DNA of 64,000 nt from the NCBI GenBank assembly GCA_035308965.1, contig DATGFN010000060.1:62001-126000 (forward strand), written 5' to 3'. The stretch's first letter is position 1, and every line of letters begins with the position of its first letter. The position numbers and the translations under genes are program-made. The notes beneath the pieces are model-generated. The model was not told the origin of the DNA. It saw only the letters and a list, made by a program, of their open reading frames with translations, and did not search any database. Below are positions 43,607 to 52,900 of this stretch, one piece after another. Source of the stretch: DASYXZ01 sp035308965 (GTDB taxonomy: Bacteria > Acidobacteriota > Terriglobia > UBA7540).

Positions 43607-43957
43607 ATGCTTTCAAGAACCGTCAGAGTCGCCCTGTTGCTGGGATTCGGGATGTTTTTGTTTTCAAGTCTCGCGCTGGCAGGAGCGAAAACGATCAACC
43701 TGAACAAGGATGCCATCCTCCCCGATGGCCAAACGCTGAAGGCCGGGGTTTACACAGTGGTGGTGGATCAAAAATTGGACCAAGTCCAGTTTATCCAAAA
43801 CGGGACCGTGGTGGTCAAGCATCACTGCAAGTGCATCCCGCAGGAAAAGAAGTTCGACACCGATGCGGTTATTTTCGACCAGGAGACGCCAACTAGGAAG
43901 GTGTTGCAGGCACTCCGTTTTCGCGGCGAAACTCGACTGATTACACTGCCGTCCTGA
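43607..43957 (+). CDS. Small secreted protein of unknown function
   Basis: 116 aa; AAGGAGGA precedes the ATG. Signal peptide to about residue 25 (FSSLALAGA). The mature part is beta-rich: INLNKDAILPDGQTLKAGVYTVVVD, then KHHCKCIP and TRKVLQALRFRGETRLITLP. The pattern (a set-up strand, GQxLKAGxYxV) resembles small acidobacterial envelope proteins of unassigned function. The C-K-C pair could form a disulphide or bind metal. No neighbour hints at a job. Confidence 0.8.
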   Translation: MLSRTVRVALLLGFGMFLFSSLALAGAKTINLNKDAILPDGQTLKAGVYTVVVDQKLDQVQFIQNGTVVVKHHCKCIPQEKKFDTDAVIFDQETPTRKVLQALRFRGETRLITLPS

Positions 43958-44079
43958 TCTATGTTGAGTTGTCTGGAGAATTCTGCCGCGCGCCATGCAG
44001 GACTGTGCCCGGATGGCGAGTGAAGACTTTTGCCGATATCGAATCATCCCGCAGGCCTTTGAAATGATTACTCAGTTCA

Positions 44080-44109
44080 GCCGCGTTCGGCCTGACAGTC
44101 GAACGCGGC
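44080..44109 (+). terminator. Hairpin, possible terminator of the small secreted protein gene
   Basis: GCCGCGTTCG (44080-44089) and CGAACGCGGC (44100-44109) form a perfect 10-bp stem with a 10-nt loop. Only a weak pyrimidine run (CCCACTTTCTT) follows, so termination is uncertain. Confidence 0.4.
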
Positions 44110-44180
44110 CCCACTTTCTTACCGTCAGTCGTCATCCGATGCGGATCCTCCTTTTTTAACGGCCCTCTCACTTCTCCGTC

Positions 44181-44209
44181 TTGACAGCATTCCCTCTAGC
44201 GCTTATTGT
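44181..44209 (+). promoter_or_regulatory. Sigma70-type promoter of the Ig-repeat protein gene
   Basis: TTGACA (44181-44186), a 17-bp spacer and TATTGT (44204-44209). Transcription would start near 44216, giving a leader of about 160 nt. Confidence 0.5.
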
Positions 44210-44373
44210 AGTGCTGTCGAATAATTCTCAGGACATTCAGGGATTTGTGGGTACAGGGGGCGGGAATCCTTTGTGTGCCCTCGAAAGTTAATCGCGGCCA
44301 AGGGCTTGATCGGTGAGAGGTGGCAGGGGTTTCTAGGAAATCGAGCCTGGCGGGCTTCAAGGAGATTCAAGAC

Positions 44374-46635
44374 ATGCGGTGGATAACTAGCTGCGGCGTT
44401 CGAGCATTCGCAGTCATATTGCTGTTCAGCATTGGCATGGTGGCTAAACAGCAGACGGCCACAACGCTTACTTCGAGCCCAAACCCATCGACTTCAGGCG
44501 AGTCGGTAACGTTCACGGCCACGGTGACCTCTCAGCAGTCCGGTCAGTCCAACCAGCACTGCCCCGATGGCGTCGTCCAGTTTGAAATTAACGGCACGAA
44601 TTATGGCGCCCCTGTACAGGTTGTCCCACCCTCGCCCTGCGGCGGCGATGGCGGCAGCGCCTATGCCAGCGCCAGCATCACAACCTCCTTCCCGAATGGT
44701 GGCAGCTATCCCGTGGTAGCGATCTACGGCGGCGACACGGACTTTGCCGACAGCACCTCTCAGACGTATACGCAGGTGGTCGGCACGCCCTCCCCCATCC
44801 AAACCACCGCGGCGCTAGTTTCCTCTTCGCCCAACGGCTCGGTGGACGGGGAGTCGGTGACATTTACAGCCACCGTGACGCCCGCCCACTATACCTCTGG
44901 CCCACCCACGGGTACAGTGACGTTCACCCTCGGGACGGCTCCGAATACGTCGACACTCTTCATCGGCTCGCTGAACTCACTGGGCTACGTGGACTTCAAT
45001 ACTTTCACGTTGCCGCAGGGCGGCGATACGATCACTGCAACTTATAGCGGGGACAACCACTACACCGGCAGCACTGCCACTTTAGTGCAAAATGTGACCG
45101 CACCCGCGAAGATCACCACCAGCATCGCGCTGGCCTCTGCGCCGAACCCATCCATAGCCGGCGAGCAGGTATGGCTGACGGCCACGGTGACTCCGTCCGA
45201 TTGGACCTTCGGCAATCCTACGGGCACCATAACGTTTACCAGTGGGAACGTGACGCTCACCGGCACGCTGAGCTCGGGGTGGGTGACCGTTGCGACCTCC
45301 TCTCTGCCGCCGGGCGCCGATACGATCACGGCAACCTATAGCGGGGACAACAATTACGGCGGCAGCAGCGGGACGCTGACGCAGCAGGTGAACTCACCGA
45401 CGGCGATTTCCACCAGCATCGCGCTTGTCGCCTCGCCGAACCCATCCATAGCCGGCCAGCCGGTATGGCTGACGGCCACGGTAACCCCGAGCGACTGGAA
45501 CTCCGGCGACCCTACCGGCACAGTGACGATAACGCTGACGACCACGGGCGGCCAAGAGTCCACGCTTTTCAACGCCGCGCTGCCCCCAGCCGGCTTCCTG
45601 ACGTTCACAACCACCTCGTTGCCACAGGGCGCCGATACAATCACAGCGACTTATAGCGGGGACAGCAACTATGGCGGCAGCGCCAGTGCGCCGGTGACGC
45701 AGCAAGTGAACCCACCGCCCCCAGAGATCACTACCAGCACCGCGCTTGTCGCCTCACCGAACCCATCGGTCTTCGGCCAGCCGGTATGGCTGACAGCCAC
45801 GGTGACTCCGGCCGATTGGAGCTTCGGCGACCCTACGGGCACGGTAACATTTACCAGTGGTAACGTGACGCTGACCGGCACGCTGTCAAGCGGACCAACA
45901 GGCGACTGGGTGACCGTCCAGACCTCCGCGTTGCCGCCGGGCAGCGATCCGATCACGGCAACTTACAACGGAGACAGCAACCACAGCGGCAGCACCAGCG
46001 CGACGGTAACGCAGCAAGTGAATCAACCGCCCGGAAAGATCACCACCAGCGTCGCCCTGGCCGCCTCGCCAAACCCATCCGTAGCCGGGCAGCCGGCATG
46101 GTTTACAGCTACGGTGACTCCGGCCGATTGGAGCTTCGGCGATCCCACGGGCACAGTAACTATTACCAGTGGAGGCGTGACGCAGACCGTCACGCTGTCC
46201 GGCGGACCAACAGGCGACTGGGTGACCGTCCAGATATCCTCATTGCCGCAGGGCAACGACACCATCACGGCCACATACAGCGGGGACAGTCACTACAGCG
46301 GGAACACCACCACCATGGTCCAGACCGTAACCCCGATCGGCACCACCTTAACCCTGGTCGCATCGCCGAACCCGTCAGTTTTCGGCCAGCCGGTGGTGAT
46401 TACAGCCATAGTGACGCCGGACGTATGGGGCTCCGGCACGCCCTCGGGCACCGTGACGATCAGCAGTGGGGGTGTGACACTTACCGGCACGCTGACCGAC
46501 GGCTGGGTGGACTTCGCCACCTCTGCGTTGGCGCAGGGCGCGGATACAATCACGGGTGCGTACAGCGGGGATAGTACATTCAAGGTCAGCAGTGGGACGC
46601 TGCCCCTGACCGTAAATCCAGCCTCTTTACCCTAA
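44374..46635 (+). CDS. Secreted protein of seven bacterial Ig-like repeats
   Basis: 753 aa from ATG 44374 (AAGGAG about 10 nt upstream). A signal peptide (about 1-28) is followed by seven Ig-like domains of about 95-110 residues, each opening with a variant of ALVASPNPSVFGQPVWLTATV and closing with DTITATYSGDSNYGGS. No catalytic domain, anchor or sorting signal is present, so it is a pure repeat protein, likely extracellular and adhesive or structural. Repeats 3-6 are closely similar even at DNA level, which points to recent expansion by recombination. The protein ends neatly with TLPLTVNPASLP, so it is not truncated. Confidence 0.85.
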   Translation: MRWITSCGVRAFAVILLFSIGMVAKQQTATTLTSSPNPSTSGESVTFTATVTSQQSGQSNQHCPDGVVQFEINGTNYGAPVQVVPPSPCGGDGGSAYASASITTSFPNGGSYPVVAIYGGDTDFADSTSQTYTQVVGTPSPIQTTAALVSSSPNGSVDGESVTFTATVTPAHYTSGPPTGTVTFTLGTAPNTSTLFIGSLNSLGYVDFNTFTLPQGGDTITATYSGDNHYTGSTATLVQNVTAPAKITTSIALASAPNPSIAGEQVWLTATVTPSDWTFGNPTGTITFTSGNVTLTGTLSSGWVTVATSSLPPGADTITATYSGDNNYGGSSGTLTQQVNSPTAISTSIALVASPNPSIAGQPVWLTATVTPSDWNSGDPTGTVTITLTTTGGQESTLFNAALPPAGFLTFTTTSLPQGADTITATYSGDSNYGGSASAPVTQQVNPPPPEITTSTALVASPNPSVFGQPVWLTATVTPADWSFGDPTGTVTFTSGNVTLTGTLSSGPTGDWVTVQTSALPPGSDPITATYNGDSNHSGSTSATVTQQVNQPPGKITTSVALAASPNPSVAGQPAWFTATVTPADWSFGDPTGTVTITSGGVTQTVTLSGGPTGDWVTVQISSLPQGNDTITATYSGDSHYSGNTTTMVQTVTPIGTTLTLVASPNPSVFGQPVVITAIVTPDVWGSGTPSGTVTISSGGVTLTGTLTDGWVDFATSALAQGADTITGAYSGDSTFKVSSGTLPLTVNPASLP
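45115..46620 (+). repeat. Tandem DNA repeats encoding Ig-like domains 3-7
   Basis: Units of about 300 bp recur with blocks such as CCGGTATGGCTGACGGCCAC and GATACAATCACAGCGACTTA nearly unchanged. The number of units may vary between strains, and short-read assembly could collapse them. Confidence 0.6.
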
Positions 46636-46757
46636 ACGCTCGCTTCCTGGTTCCGTGTACTCTGTGGCCGAGAACCACCCGACCCAGAGCGCACGGAGCT
46701 AAAGCGCATCGCTCCGGTTCTCTTGAAAAATTGTCCGTTTCGGCATGCAGCCTGAAT

Positions 46758-47171
46758 CTATTTAAGCTCTGCCGTGGGCGCGCCCATTTGCGCGAACGTC
46801 ACAAAATGTCCGGCCGGGTCCCGGATGCCGATTTCTTTGGCGCCATAGAATGTTGTCCGCACCGGAACCACCACCTCAGCCCCTTGAACCGCGCCCATAA
46901 ACTCTTCCAGGTTTTCCACTTCCACATAAAGAAACGTCGGGCCCTGGCGGACAAAATGAGCTACGGCCGGAACATCCTTGTCGGCGCTGGCGAAGGTCTG
47001 GTACATCAATTCCACCTCGGCCTTTTGCAGCATGGCAAAACCGAGCTTGTCGCCTTCCGGCACCTCAACTATTTTCGTAAAGCCAAGCCGTTCCACCCAG
47101 AACTTGACGCAGGGCTCCACTTCTTGAGCGAACAACACGGGCGTGATTTTTTTTACGGTCAGCCTTTGCAT
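46758..47171 (-). CDS. VOC (glyoxalase/bleomycin-resistance) family protein
   Basis: 137 aa; AAAGGAG precedes the ATG. A single pair of beta-alpha-beta-beta-beta modules: ITPVLFAQEVEPCVKFWVERLGF opens the fold and EIGIRDPAGHFVTFAQ closes it. Glu in AEVELMYQ and the terminal strand offer possible metal ligands, but the usual first His is absent at the N-terminus, so a metal-dependent reaction is uncertain. It is transcribed away from the Cdd1-like/PadR pair with 142 bp between; PadR proteins often control a divergent neighbour, so it may be the regulator's target. Confidence 0.8.
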   Translation of the reverse strand: MQRLTVKKITPVLFAQEVEPCVKFWVERLGFTKIVEVPEGDKLGFAMLQKAEVELMYQTFASADKDVPAVAHFVRQGPTFLYVEVENLEEFMGAVQGAEVVVPVRTTFYGAKEIGIRDPAGHFVTFAQMGAPTAELK

Positions 47172-47313
47172 TAGTCTTCTCCTTTAAGCGGCTCCGGGGC
47201 CGGTGCGAAATATTTTGGACTTGTCATGAAGTTTTCTCTTGCCCCATCAACTATTCTAATTTAGACTAGTGGCAGAATACAGAGCCGTGGGGGACTGTGT
47301 CAAGGAGGAATTT

Positions 47314-47598
47314 ATGCGAACCGAAGACCGGCGGTTGCGGGATCTGATTTCCATTGGACCAGCCATGCTCCGCGATTTTGAGTTGCTGGGTATTCGCACT
47401 GTTGCCCAGCTTGCGCGCCGGGACCCGAAGAAGCTCTATGAGGCGCTATGCCGCAAGACCGGGCAGCGGCAGGATATCTGCGTGCTGGATACTTTCAGCG
47501 CCGCCGTGGCCCAGGCGCGCGATCCGCTGCTGCCCGCCGGGGAATCGCAGTGGTGGTATTGGAGCCGCAAACGGAAGGGGAAGCATGCCCGCGACTAA
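47314..47598 (+). CDS. Helix-hairpin-helix (Cdd1-like) protein
   Basis: 94 aa from ATG 47314 with AGGAGG 7 nt upstream; the longer reading to 47269 lacks a site. It has a helix-hairpin-helix core (LISIGPAMLRDFELLGIRTVAQLA) followed by KLYEALCRKTGQRQDICVLD and a terminal tryptophan cluster WWYWSRKRK, the pattern of the small Cdd1 or 'pathogenicity locus' family, sometimes annotated as mitomycin-resistance-like. Its function is not established; the motif suggests nucleic-acid contact. It overlaps the PadR gene by 14 bp, so the two are co-translated. Confidence 0.82.
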   Translation: MRTEDRRLRDLISIGPAMLRDFELLGIRTVAQLARRDPKKLYEALCRKTGQRQDICVLDTFSAAVAQARDPLLPAGESQWWYWSRKRKGKHARD

Positions 47599-48199
47599 GG
47601 TCCGCGATCTGACAACGCCCGACCTGGTTCTGCTCAGCTTGCTCGCCGAGCGGGCGATGCACGGGTACCAGGCGAACATGGAACTCGAGCGCCGCGAGGT
47701 GCGCGATTGGGCCGGAATTTCACGGCCTCAGATTTATTACTCCCTGGAAAAGCTTGCCCGGCGCCGACTATTGCGCGCCGTCCCGGGTAAAGGTCCAGCC
47801 CCAGGTCCGGACCGGCGCGTTTTTGAAACCACGGCCTCCGGCCGCGCGGCTCTAGCGCGCGCACTGGAAAGGGAGGAATGGACTGCGCAACGCGACCGCC
47901 CTGTATTCCTCACCTGGATCGCGCTCTCGTGGCAGGCGCGCCCCGGTATATTCTTGCGGCAAGTTCACCGCCGCCAGAAGTTTTTGGAGGGGCAACTCGC
48001 CAGCGAAACTGCAACGCTACGCGGGATCCGAAAGGAAGTAGGCCACAGTTTTCATGAAGCAGTTTGGATGGTTAGCTTGACCATCGAGCAATTTCGGGTA
48101 GAGTTGCGCTGGCTGCGAAAACTCGCGCGCCAAGTCAGTCGCCGCGCGCCGGCCAAGTATCCCCAGTACGCTGCCCCGAACGTGAAAACGCGGAAGTAA
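47585..48199 (+). CDS. PadR-family transcriptional regulator
   Basis: 204 aa from ATG 47585. The N-terminal winged helix (about 8-85) has LTTPDLVLLSLLAERAMHGYQ and the recognition segment ISRPQIYYSLEKLARRRLL, followed by a wing ending YETTASGRAAL-type (FETTASGRAALARAL). The C-terminal half (about 95-190) is helical and should form the dimer. This is the longer PadR-s1-type layout. It is the second gene of a pair with the Cdd1-like protein and may regulate its own operon and the divergent VOC gene. Effector unknown. Confidence 0.88.
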   Translation: MPATKVRDLTTPDLVLLSLLAERAMHGYQANMELERREVRDWAGISRPQIYYSLEKLARRRLLRAVPGKGPAPGPDRRVFETTASGRAALARALEREEWTAQRDRPVFLTWIALSWQARPGIFLRQVHRRQKFLEGQLASETATLRGIRKEVGHSFHEAVWMVSLTIEQFRVELRWLRKLARQVSRRAPAKYPQYAAPNVKTRK

Positions 48200-48321
48200 G
48201 CTGAGAAAAAGACACCATGCCCCGGCGAGTAACCTTTCTTCAGAAAGCTCCAACGCACTGGCCATGGCCGGGGCTGATTTGAGAGTCAGCTCTCTGAATG
48301 TGCGTTATTCATGAAGCGGGA

Positions 48322-49788
48322 TTAGGCCAGCGCTTTGGTGACCACGTTTCCCGCTATGTCGGTAAGCCGGAAATTTCGCCCCTGAAACTTGTAGGTGAGT
48401 TTGGTGTGATCGATGCCCAGGCGATTAAGTACGGTGGCCTGGATGTCGTGAATGTGAACCGGGTCTTCGACAATGTTATAGCAGTAGTCGTCCGTCTGGC
48501 CGATGGAGACTCCGCGCTTGACCCCCCCGCCCGCCATCCACATGGCGAAGCAGCGAGGATGGTGGTCGCGGCCATAGTTGGTGCCGCTGAGTTTGCCCTG
48601 GCAATAAACGGTGCGGCCGAATTCACCGCCCCAAATCACCAAAGTGTCATCCAGCATGCCGCGCTGCTTCAAGTCCTGTACCAGGCCCGCACTCGCCTGG
48701 TCCACGCCCTGGCACTGAAGGGCAATGTCACGGGGAAGGTCATTGTGCTGGTCCCACCCGCGATGGTAGAGCTGGATGAAACGCACCCCGCGCTCGGCCA
48801 GCCGCCGCGCGAGCAGGCAATTGGCCGCGTAGGTGCCCGGTTTGCGCGCGTCTTCACCGTAGAGTTGGAACGTGGATTCGGGCTCCTTCGAAAGGTCTGT
48901 AAGCTCGGGCACGGAAGTTTGCATGCGGTAGGCCATTTCGTATTGCGCCACCCTGGTCTCAATTTCGGGATCGCCATAATCTTCAGCCAACATGCCATTG
49001 AGTTTGGCGATGCCATCCAACATGCGCCGGCGCGTGGTGGGCGAAATGCCCGCAGGATTGGAGAGATAGAGCACGGGATCGCCGCTCGAACGAAATTTGA
49101 CGCCTTGATATTTGGAGGGCAGAAAGCCGTTTCCCCAAAGGCGCGAAAACAGGGGCTGGTCCGGATTCAACGCATTGGCCTGGGAAATCATCACGACGAA
49201 GGCGGGCAGATTCTGGTTGTCACTCCCCAGGCCGTAGCTCACCCACGCGCCCATGCTGGGGCGGCCGGGCTGCTGGAAGCCTGTCTGAATAAACGTAATG
49301 GCAGGATCATGATTGATAGCCTCAGTATAGACCGTCTTGATGATCGTGATGTCATCGACGATTTTGGCCGTGTGCGGTAAAAGTTCACCCAGCCACGTTC
49401 CTGATTTGCCCACCTGCTGGAAATTAAAGATGGGCGCGGCCACCGGGAATGAAGATTGTCCGGAGGTCATGCCGGTAATGCGCTGGCCGTTGCGAATGGA
49501 GTCGGGAAGTTCCTGGCCGTGCATCTCCTTCAACTTGGGTTTGTAATCAAAAAGTTCGATTTGCGATGGAGCGCCCGACTGATGTAGAAAAATCACGCGC
49601 TTGGCTTTGGGCGCAAGATCGGGGAAGCCGGCTAACCCGCCGGTTTTCGGATCTCGCCCCTCAGTCGCAGCCAGTCCGTCCCGCCCTAATAGTCCGGCCA
49701 GGGCGGGTATGCCAATGGCGACCCCCGCCGTGCTCCGGCGAAAGAATTGGCGGCGCGTCATCGCCAGGTGGAGAGCGTCGGGGATCAT
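48322..49788 (-). CDS. DUF1501 secreted (Tat) protein, sulfatase-like fold
   Basis: 488 aa from ATG 49788 with GAGGTG 5 nt upstream. A twin-arginine signal (MTRRQFFRRSTAGV) opens the protein. The DUF1501 domain shows KRVIFLHQSGAPSQIELFDYKP, ERGVRFIQLYHRGWDQHNDL and the metal-site-like VIWGGEFGRT and GRDHHPRCFAMWMAGGG, as in alkaline-phosphatase-superfamily enzymes. Its substrate is unknown. In Planctomycetes and Acidobacteria this gene pairs with a PSCyt/PSD1 protein, as it does here with the next gene 140 bp upstream in transcription. The two are thought to act together in the periplasm. Confidence 0.9.
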   Translation of the reverse strand: MIPDALHLAMTRRQFFRRSTAGVAIGIPALAGLLGRDGLAATEGRDPKTGGLAGFPDLAPKAKRVIFLHQSGAPSQIELFDYKPKLKEMHGQELPDSIRNGQRITGMTSGQSSFPVAAPIFNFQQVGKSGTWLGELLPHTAKIVDDITIIKTVYTEAINHDPAITFIQTGFQQPGRPSMGAWVSYGLGSDNQNLPAFVVMISQANALNPDQPLFSRLWGNGFLPSKYQGVKFRSSGDPVLYLSNPAGISPTTRRRMLDGIAKLNGMLAEDYGDPEIETRVAQYEMAYRMQTSVPELTDLSKEPESTFQLYGEDARKPGTYAANCLLARRLAERGVRFIQLYHRGWDQHNDLPRDIALQCQGVDQASAGLVQDLKQRGMLDDTLVIWGGEFGRTVYCQGKLSGTNYGRDHHPRCFAMWMAGGGVKRGVSIGQTDDYCYNIVEDPVHIHDIQATVLNRLGIDHTKLTYKFQGRNFRLTDIAGNVVTKALA

Positions 49789-49928
49789 TGGGCACCTCGT
49801 TGAACCGGAAGCCAGCGGCAAAAAGGATATTCAGTAGGCCAGTATTTCAGTTGGTCAGCAAATGCTTTACTGACTCACTGAAAACCTGACACACTCTTTT
49901 CCGCTACTTGCCACTAACCTCTTAACAC

Positions 49929-52900
49929 TTATTCTTTCGTAATCGTCTCATCCAAATTCAAAATCATGCTGGCCACCGTGGTCCACGCCGCCAGTTCGGG
50001 CTTCTTCAAGCGCGGATCATATTTGGAGTCGCCCACCGAAAGCAATTTGGCGGCGTCCGTCTGTTGGCGGCGGAAATCACTGAGTTGTTGCTGATAAGTC
50101 TCCACCAGCACTGCCTCTTCGCCTTGCGAAGGCGCCCGGGCCGTAGCCAGCCGGAAGGCGAAATCCACCCGAGCCGCTGGTGACTTGCCGCCTTCCTTCA
50201 TCATGCGCTCGGCGAGGACGCGCGCGGCTTCCACGTAAGTGGGATCGTTCATCAGCACCAGCGCTTGGAGCGGTGTATTGGTGAGGATTCTCCGTGCCGT
50301 ACATTTCTCGCGGTCGGGGGCGTCAAAGGTGGTGAGTGCCGGCGGGGGGACGGTGCGTTTCCAAACTGTATACATGCTGCGGCGGTAGAGGTCCGGCCCC
50401 GTGCCCTGCTTGTACGTCTGGCCGGAAAATCCCTCGCCAAACGCCATCTCTTCCCAAATGCCCTTGGGCTGGTAGGGATAGACGCTGGGCCCGCCGATCT
50501 TTTCGCTCAACAGTCCGCTGATAGCCAGAGCATTATCGCGCACTTCTTCCGCTGCCAGACGCACGCGCGGGCCTCGCGCCAACATTCTGTTTTCGGGATC
50601 GCGCTCCTCCATTTCCGGAGTTACTTTAGAGGATTGGCGATAGGTGGCGGAAGTCACAATCAGCCGTTGCATTGCTTTTACGTCCCAACCGGTGCGCACA
50701 AATTCAGTGGCCAGCCAATCGAGCAGATCAGGATTGCTTGGCGGATCGCCTTGTGACCCGAAGTCTTCCGATGTCTTGACCAGGCCGATGCCAAAATAAT
50801 CCTGCCAGTAACGGTTGACAGCCACTCGCGCGGTGAGCGGATTACGCGGATCCACAATCCACTGCGCCAGCCCGAGGCGGTTTGCCGGAGCATTTGGCGG
50901 CATGGGAGGCAGAAACGAGGGCACGCCCGGCGACACTTTCTCCTTTGGATTGTCGTATTGGCCGCGCCCCAGAATAAACGTGTCGCGCGGTGTCTTCATC
51001 TCCGCCATCACCATGGTGGTGGGGATGGCCTTCTGGAGTTTTTCTTTTTCCTTGCGCAGTTCCTTCAATTGCGCGTAGAGCTTCCGATATTGGTCGGGAG
51101 CTTCGATGCTGAGGAAGTACTCGCTGAGCCGAGCCTGATGGTTTTTAAGCTGATTCTCGGTTTGCTTCTCCTTGCTCTCGGCTTTATCGGTCTCGCCGAT
51201 CTTCACCTCTTCCGGCGGCTTCTCCGGCTTGAGGCTGTCAATTTCTTCAACAGGTTTTCCCGCCAGGTCTGCGAGCAGGGTGCGGGCCGGCAATCTGACG
51301 GCCAGGTTTTCCGCCTCCGCTTCGGTCAGGGTGCGATTGTAGATGCGAAAATCATCCAGCAGTCCCTTGATGGGCCGGCCGATATTTTTGTTTCCGACTT
51401 GAAGCGGGGGCGACGTGCGGATTGTTCCGCCCAGTTGGTCCTTCACCGCTTCCATAACAACCAGCTTGCCATCGAGAAAGATCTGGAGGCCGGAAGCTTT
51501 CCCCGAACCGTCGTAATTAATCACCAGGTGATGATTTCCAGTCAGGAAGAAAGGCGTGGTGCTTAAAACGCGGTCTTTGGACTCGACCTCAATTGCATTA
51601 TCAGGCCAGCGATTTGCCAGACGAACATAAAGGCGCGTGTTGCGCGTGAAGAGGCCGGTGTAGATGGGGTCATCGAGAGATATTTCGTACCCGCGCCAGT
51701 TCGCAGACGCGTCGCGCTTTTGCAGGAGTTCGATGCCTTTGGAGCCGTAAGGGTTCACCCAAAGCGCCATCGAAAAAGCCTGGTTGCGGTCAAAATCTCC
51801 CGCCCCGTCAAAATCAACCTGAGTCTCACCGCTGAGTTCGACGGCCTTGCCCACGGCGCCGTCGTCATACACCACGTCGCCACGCGCGGTTTTGGCGTTC
51901 AGGCCATGGCCGCTGGAGTCATTCAAATTTCCTTCGAATTCGTAGTGAGCGGTCAATCCATCCTGCGGGGGCGCCGGCATGGAGGCCAAACGCCCTTGGC
52001 GCCAATCATTCTCATGGCTCACCATATCTTTTTCGGGAATCGCGGCCAGCGTCGCGGCGATGCGCGCATCAAGATCCGCGAGTTGATGCTGCTGTTCCGG
52101 CGTCGGCATTTCGAGCACGGGCGTCGCGTTCCCGGATTGGCCGTCGAGGCCGCGCTCGGGAACGGTGTTGAAGAAGGCGAAGAATTTGTAGAAATCTTTT
52201 TGCTTGATGGGATCGTATTTGTGATCGTGGCAGCGCGCGCAACCGATGGTGATGCCGAGCCACGCGGCGCCGGTGGTGCTGACCCGGTCCACCACATATT
52301 CCACTTGGTATTCCTGCGGAATCGCGCCGCCTTCAAAATCAATCATGTGATTGCGGCTGAATCCGGTGGCAATTTTGTCATCGGGAGTCGCGTTGGGTAA
52401 CAGGTCACCGGCCAGTTGTTCGACGGTGAACTGATCGTAAGACATGTTCTGGTTAAACGCCTTGATCACCCAATCGCGCCAGGGCCACATGTCGCGCAGG
52501 CTGTCAATGTGATAGCCGTGGGTGTCCGAATAGCGGGCCAAATCGAGCCAGCCCATGGTCATGCGCTCGCCGTAATGAGGCGAGGCCAGAAGCGTGTCCA
52601 CTCGCTTCTCATAAGCGTCGGGTGATTTGTCCTTGAGAAAGGAATCAAGCTCGGCGGGCGTGGGTGGCAGGCCGGTGAGGTCGAGCGTCACGCGGCGCAG
52701 GAGCGTGGCCTGGCCGGCTTCGGGCGATGGCTTCAATCCATTTTGTTCCAGGCCTGCCAGCACGAAATGATCAATGGGGTTTCGCGGCCAGGACTTGTGC
52801 TGCACTTCCGGAACCGCAGGGCGCTTGGGCGTTTGCCATGCCCAGTGTTTTTCCCAGTGCGCGCCTTGATCGATCCATTTTTTGATCAATTCAATCTGTG

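Larger units (their letters stand above)
43958..44373. other. 416-bp intergenic region with a hairpin and a promoter
   Basis: No gene. It holds the 10-bp-arm hairpin at 44080-44109 and the promoter at 44181-44209; the rest is featureless. Confidence 0.5.

Noticed and set aside
45115..46620. Regular repeats that could suggest a CRISPR or satellite
   Set aside because: They lie in frame within a protein and encode Ig-like domains.
48298..49380. 360-codon open frame on the plus strand
   Set aside because: Antisense to the DUF1501 gene, whose motifs and Tat signal are clear on the other strand.
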